Program-made: the position numbers and the translations under genes
Shown here: piece by piece, positions 6,219-8,744 of the stretch
How positions within the stretch are numbered: the first letter of the stretch is position 1
How the letters are laid out: the number at the start of each line of letters is the position of its first letter
The notes under the pieces: generated by a model
Database searches by the model: none
Told to the model about the DNA's origin: nothing
The model's input: the letters and a program-made list of their open reading frames with translations, nothing else
Assembly: GCA_050732575.1 (NCBI GenBank)
Contig: JBOHRF010000216.1
Coordinates: forward strand, 1 to 8,744
Direction: 5' to 3'
Length of the DNA: 8,744 bases
Source: JBBDWZ01 sp050732575
Lineage (GTDB): Bacteria; Gemmatimonadota; Gemmatimonadetes; Longimicrobiales; RSA9

Positions 6219-7535
6219 ATGAATCGTCAGACCAGAATCTATTTACTCAGTACAATCACTGTCGCTCTGGCGATTGCGTTTTATCGGCTCAGCGGCGCGC
6301 TTCCGCTGCTTGGCTATCAGGCAATCATCGGGGCATCGTGCCTCGTCTTTCTTGGCGTTTTATCTGAAGCAATCTCGATTCAAGTGCGCGTGGGGTCCGG
6401 GCGCGCAGCATCGTCGATCGGTTTCATCCCTCTATTCGCGTCTGCGATGTTGTTTCCAGCTCCCACCGAGGTGTTCGTTTCAATAGCTATGTGTGGCCTA
6501 GCTGAATTCGTTGTACACAAACGCAATAGGCTGAAAGCGGCGTTTAACGTTGCACAAGTTGTTATATCTATCAGTACTGCCTCGGCGGTCTATCATGCGT
6601 TAGGCGGAATACATAGTCCGAGTGCGCTGAGCAAAATATTCAGCTTTACGTGCCTTGCAGGAACCTTCTTCTTTACCAATCAATTGCTTATCACGATTGC
6701 ACTGACGTTCCTTCACGAAGCCGACTTCTCATCGACTTTTGTGCGTGTAACGAGTGCGGCGGGCGGCAATCTACTATACGATGCTCTTGTGAGCCCCGTT
6801 GCGGTGGTCGTTGTACTGGTGTATGAGGTTTGGTGGATCCCAGGATTATTGGTCGTCGTATTCCCACTTCTACTGATAAGACACTCGTATTTCACGATTC
6901 AGAAACTTCAACAGTCCAACACAGACGTGCTACGCGTTCTGATCAAAACGATCGAAACGCGAGACCCGTACACTTCCGGCCATTCAGTAAGGGTGTCTCA
7001 ACTTGCCAAAATGATCGCTGAAGATTTGAAACTCCAGCCCTCACAAGTCGACGATATCGGTACCGCCGCCCTCCTGCACGATATCGGGAAAATCGACACA
7101 GTCTACGCGGACATCATCAGCAAGCAAAGCACACTAACTGATTCTGAGCGCGGCGTGATTGTGACACATGCAGCCAAAGGAGCAGATTTTCTTCGCACTC
7201 TAAGTTCCTTTAAAGAGCATGTCATCCTAAGCGTACGACATCATCACGAACGCTGGGATGGAACTGGCTACCCCGACCGCTTGACTGAGGAAAGAATCCC
7301 GCTTGCAGCTCGAATAATCATGCTTTGCGATTCGATTGACGCGATGTTGTCGGATCGCCCGTACAGGCGCGCTTTGACGACGGAGCAAGTGCGTGCCGAG
7401 CTCCTCAGATGCGCAGGAACGCAGTTCGACCCGCATATAGTTCGCGTCATACTTCAGCGCAATACTCTTGAGCGAGCGGCAAAGCTGGTCGGCCCGGGAA
7501 GACAACAAGTCCCAGTGCTGAGCGCAGCAGGCTAA
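6219..7535 (+). CDS. Membrane-anchored HD-GYP domain protein (probable cyclic-di-GMP phosphodiesterase)
   Basis: This 438-residue protein has an N-terminal membrane sensor region of about six to seven hydrophobic segments (roughly 8-28, 31-52, 67-97, 109-127, 139-163, 184-222). A short linker follows, then an HD-GYP domain from about 235 to 420. All diagnostic residues are present: His255 in SGHSVRV, the HD pair His287-Asp288 in LLHDIGKI, His317, the HHHERWDGTGYP block (His341-Pro352), Asp371 in CDSIDAM, then SDRPYRRAL and QFDPHIV. HD-GYP enzymes hydrolyse cyclic-di-GMP to pGpG or GMP with a metal centre, and this one looks catalytically intact. The membrane part probably senses an unknown cue; it resembles MASE-type modules, but I cannot name which. 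ATG 6219 is the first start after an in-frame TGA at 6171-6173, yet no ribosome binding site precedes it. Base composition is clearly lower in GC than in the genes to the left. Confidence 0.93.
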   Translation: MNRQTRIYLLSTITVALAIAFYRLSGALPLLGYQAIIGASCLVFLGVLSEAISIQVRVGSGRAASSIGFIPLFASAMLFPAPTEVFVSIAMCGLAEFVVHKRNRLKAAFNVAQVVISISTASAVYHALGGIHSPSALSKIFSFTCLAGTFFFTNQLLITIALTFLHEADFSSTFVRVTSAAGGNLLYDALVSPVAVVVVLVYEVWWIPGLLVVVFPLLLIRHSYFTIQKLQQSNTDVLRVLIKTIETRDPYTSGHSVRVSQLAKMIAEDLKLQPSQVDDIGTAALLHDIGKIDTVYADIISKQSTLTDSERGVIVTHAAKGADFLRTLSSFKEHVILSVRHHHERWDGTGYPDRLTEERIPLAARIIMLCDSIDAMLSDRPYRRALTTEQVRAELLRCAGTQFDPHIVRVILQRNTLERAAKLVGPGRQQVPVLSAAG

Positions 7536-7620
7536 ACGCACCTTGGCCGACCGTTAACGCCTCTCTAGAGAGCTGCAGATGCACTATCGTGACAATCTGT
7601 GCAATTTGTCTCCTTAGAGT
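7536..7620. terminator. Convergent gap with 12-bp palindrome; possible bidirectional terminator region
   Basis: Two convergent genes end at 7535 and 7621. The gap holds the perfect palindrome CTCTCTAGAGAG (7561-7572), which as a hairpin has only a four-base stem. A second stem, CAGAT/ATCTG at 7576-7580 and 7595-7599, can be extended by two wobbles and is followed by GCAATTTGTCT. Neither is a classical GC-rich stem plus T-run. A terminator is expected from gene order, but the sequence only weakly shows one. Confidence 0.25.
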
Positions 7621-8427
7621 CTAACTGTGTTCGGTCTGAGTATCTCCAGTCACGGTCTCATCGGTAGATTTGGCTATTGTGTCCCGCCAATCCTTCTCTC
7701 TGGATAACCAAGCCTCAAGCAGCCACTCGTATCCAATTGTCAATCTCGCCTCCGACGGTCGAAGCCCGGTCAGACGTTTGACTTGGTTGCTAAACGTAAA
7801 GCCATCTGGATACCCCAGTGACAGCGCCAGTTTGCAGAGTGCAAGAGTATCAGATTGTGCACGCAGAAGGACATGCAAGACTCGCGCGAATTGCAACCAG
7901 TGCGACGGCACCGGAAGATCATACGCCTCAAAATGACGACCCAGCGTTCGGCGTGAGAGGTACATCTCGCGGCAAAGCCTGCTGATTGTCGGGATCGCCG
8001 GCGCCAGTCGAAATATTTGTAACACTTCCGACCGAATCGACCACACCGAAAGCACTTTGTGTCGCCACAGGTAGTTTACAACGGCATTTGGAAGATCCTT
8101 AGGGCCTCCACTTAGCGCTCTCCGAACAGAATTTGGCGAGACTAGACGACCAGATGGCAATACTACGTTCGGATCGAGCTGAGCCAACCTCGGTAGCAGA
8201 GAGCCTATCCCGGCGATTTCGGAGGGTGCCGGGAGTATTAACGCAAAACAAACGCCGCGGGGTCGATTCATAAGCCACTCGAATTCTCCCGATGAAATTG
8301 CGGCGGAAGAAACCCGCCATACGACAGCGGTTCCCCTGGCGTGCGGCGCGGGACTCCAAGAAAAATCGATCGGGCGGAAGGAATCGTACGGCGGCTCCAG
8401 TACGGTGAGACCAGGTTCAGTATGCAT
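7621..8427 (-). CDS. AraC-type helix-turn-helix transcription factor with unusual N-terminal domain
   Basis: The product is 268 residues from ATG 8427, which has a GGAG at 8438-8435 with a seven-base spacer. A TTG three bases further upstream is in frame but would leave only four bases. The C-terminal part (about 147-231) is an AraC-family DNA-binding domain: ISRLCREMYLSRRTLGRHF forms the first helix-turn-helix, and LALSLGYPDGFTFSNQVKRL with TGLRPSEAR the second. The N-terminal 140 residues are not a cupin. The motif VCFALILP and the stretch VVLPSGRLVSPNSVRRAL suggest an alpha/beta fold, perhaps receiver-like, but I see no phosphoacceptor site. I recall similar regulators in Gemmatimonadota, sometimes as several paralogues. 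The last 25 residues are polar and probably disordered. It is divergent from the probable regulator at 8634 and may control the shared gap; that is inference from arrangement. Confidence 0.85.
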   Translation of the reverse strand: MHTEPGLTVLEPPYDSFRPIDFSWSPAPHARGTAVVWRVSSAAISSGEFEWLMNRPRGVCFALILPAPSEIAGIGSLLPRLAQLDPNVVLPSGRLVSPNSVRRALSGGPKDLPNAVVNYLWRHKVLSVWSIRSEVLQIFRLAPAIPTISRLCREMYLSRRTLGRHFEAYDLPVPSHWLQFARVLHVLLRAQSDTLALCKLALSLGYPDGFTFSNQVKRLTGLRPSEARLTIGYEWLLEAWLSREKDWRDTIAKSTDETVTGDTQTEHS

Positions 8428-8633
8428 CAAAGCGCTCCGGGCGAAAGGAATCAGTCAAGGTTGAGCGCCGCAGTCAACGGTTAGTCAAAGCGTTCTACAT
8501 CAACGACTTCCAACCAGAGTGCATTAGTCAGTTGTGCGCCTGGAGTCTAGTTTTTTTGAAGCGTTGCTCCGAGAATTCATGCCCGCTGCTTTGCGAGGTC
8601 CCTTCACGGGTGCTTTTGGGAGTGAGGCGATAA
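8428..8633. promoter_or_regulatory. Divergent regulatory region between two transcription-factor genes
   Basis: This 206-base gap must carry promoters for both the AraC-type gene (leftward) and the probable BTAD-type gene (rightward). For the leftward gene, TTGACT at 8477-8472 and CTGATT at 8454-8449 are 17 bases apart; the -10 is poor. A T7 run lies at 8551-8557 with no stem before it. GAGG at 8624-8627 is the ribosome binding site for the rightward gene. Repeated AGTCA motifs occupy 8453-8534 and are described separately. Confidence 0.4.
8453..8534. repeat. Repeated AGTCA-type motifs, possible operator cluster
   Basis: AGTCAA occurs at 8453, 8472 and 8483, and a near copy AGTCAG at 8526. 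The flanks are also shared: AGTCAAGGTT at 8453, AGTCAACGGTT at 8472, TTAGTCAAAG at 8481 and TTAGTCAGTT at 8524. Start distances are 19, 11 and 43 bases, roughly one helical turn or multiples of it. Direct repeats of this kind suit binding by AraC-type or OmpR/SARP-type regulators, and genes of both kinds probably flank this gap. On the minus strand each copy reads TTGACT, so some may instead be -35 boxes. Confidence 0.4.
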
Positions 8634-8744
8634 ATGATTGGGACGGCTCTGCGTTTCAGGACTCTCGGTGAGGTCTCCCTTACCCAGGGCAGAACCAGCA
8701 TTGCAGTACCGAGAAAATGCTACGCCCTTCTCGCACTACTGTGT
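8634..8744 (+). CDS. N-terminus of a probable BTAD/SARP-type transcriptional regulator (runs off right edge)
   Basis: An ATG at 8634 with GAGG at 8624-8627 (six-base spacer) opens a frame of 37 codons that reaches the right edge without a stop. The first residues, MIGTALRFRTLGEVSL, then a Gly turn and PRKCYALLALLC, have the pattern of the winged-helix start of regulators with a bacterial transcriptional activation (BTAD) domain. In those, the frame LRTLGxVxL...G......P.K..ALLAYLA is common. Such proteins bind direct repeats upstream of target genes and often carry long tetratricopeptide-rich tails. Only the first 37 residues are visible, so the family call is tentative. It is divergent from the AraC-type gene. 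Confidence 0.6.
   Translation, partial: MIGTALRFRTLGEVSLTQGRTSIAVPRKCYALLALLC

Noticed and set aside
8551..8557. T7 run considered as a terminator
   Set aside because: There is no plus-strand gene upstream to terminate and no stem before the run. It is more likely part of an AT-rich promoter region.

Overview
The window looks like part of a chromosome from a fairly GC-rich Gram-negative bacterium, most probably of the Gemmatimonadota. That placement is an inference. It rests on the style of a secreted protein with carboxypeptidase-regulatory-like repeats, a secreted DUF1800 protein, an AraC-type regulator of a kind I associate with that phylum, and a start that looks like a BTAD/SARP-type regulator. 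No rRNA, tRNA, CRISPR array or complete mobile element is visible.

Layout. Positions 1-486 (minus strand) hold the N-terminal part of an exported DUF1800 protein that runs off the left edge. Divergent from it, 589-2262 (plus) encodes a secreted protein with three carboxypeptidase-regulatory-like beta-sandwich repeats around an unnamed central domain. A 130-base gap with a perfect AT-rich palindrome and GC-only repeats leads to 2393-4252 (plus), a soluble sensor histidine kinase with three PAS domains. Just downstream, in another frame, 4294-4764 encodes a stand-alone receiver-like domain in which the phosphoacceptor Asp is Glu. It has no convincing start signal and looks like the detached C-terminal receiver of a hybrid kinase. 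A 362-base gap contains a possible promoter and a strong leader hairpin upstream of 5127-5936 (plus), a two-domain protein of unknown function.

From about 5940 rightward the DNA is visibly less GC-rich (45% in the line at 6541 against 65% in the line at 3901). This part holds a membrane-anchored HD-GYP cyclic-di-GMP phosphodiesterase (6219-7535, plus). Convergent with it is an AraC-type transcription factor with a non-cupin N-terminal domain (7621-8427, minus). Divergent from that, a probable BTAD-type regulator starts at 8634 and runs off the right edge. The gap between the last two carries repeated AGTCA-type motifs.

Functionally the right two-thirds is dominated by signalling: PAS kinase, degenerate receiver, c-di-GMP hydrolase and transcription factors. 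Nothing in the sequence proves that they form one pathway. I see no clear complete new system. The observations most worth checking are the Glu-for-Asp receiver split from its kinase, the hairpin leader at 5066-5094, the two-domain unknown gene, and the repeat-rich divergent regulator region near the right end.
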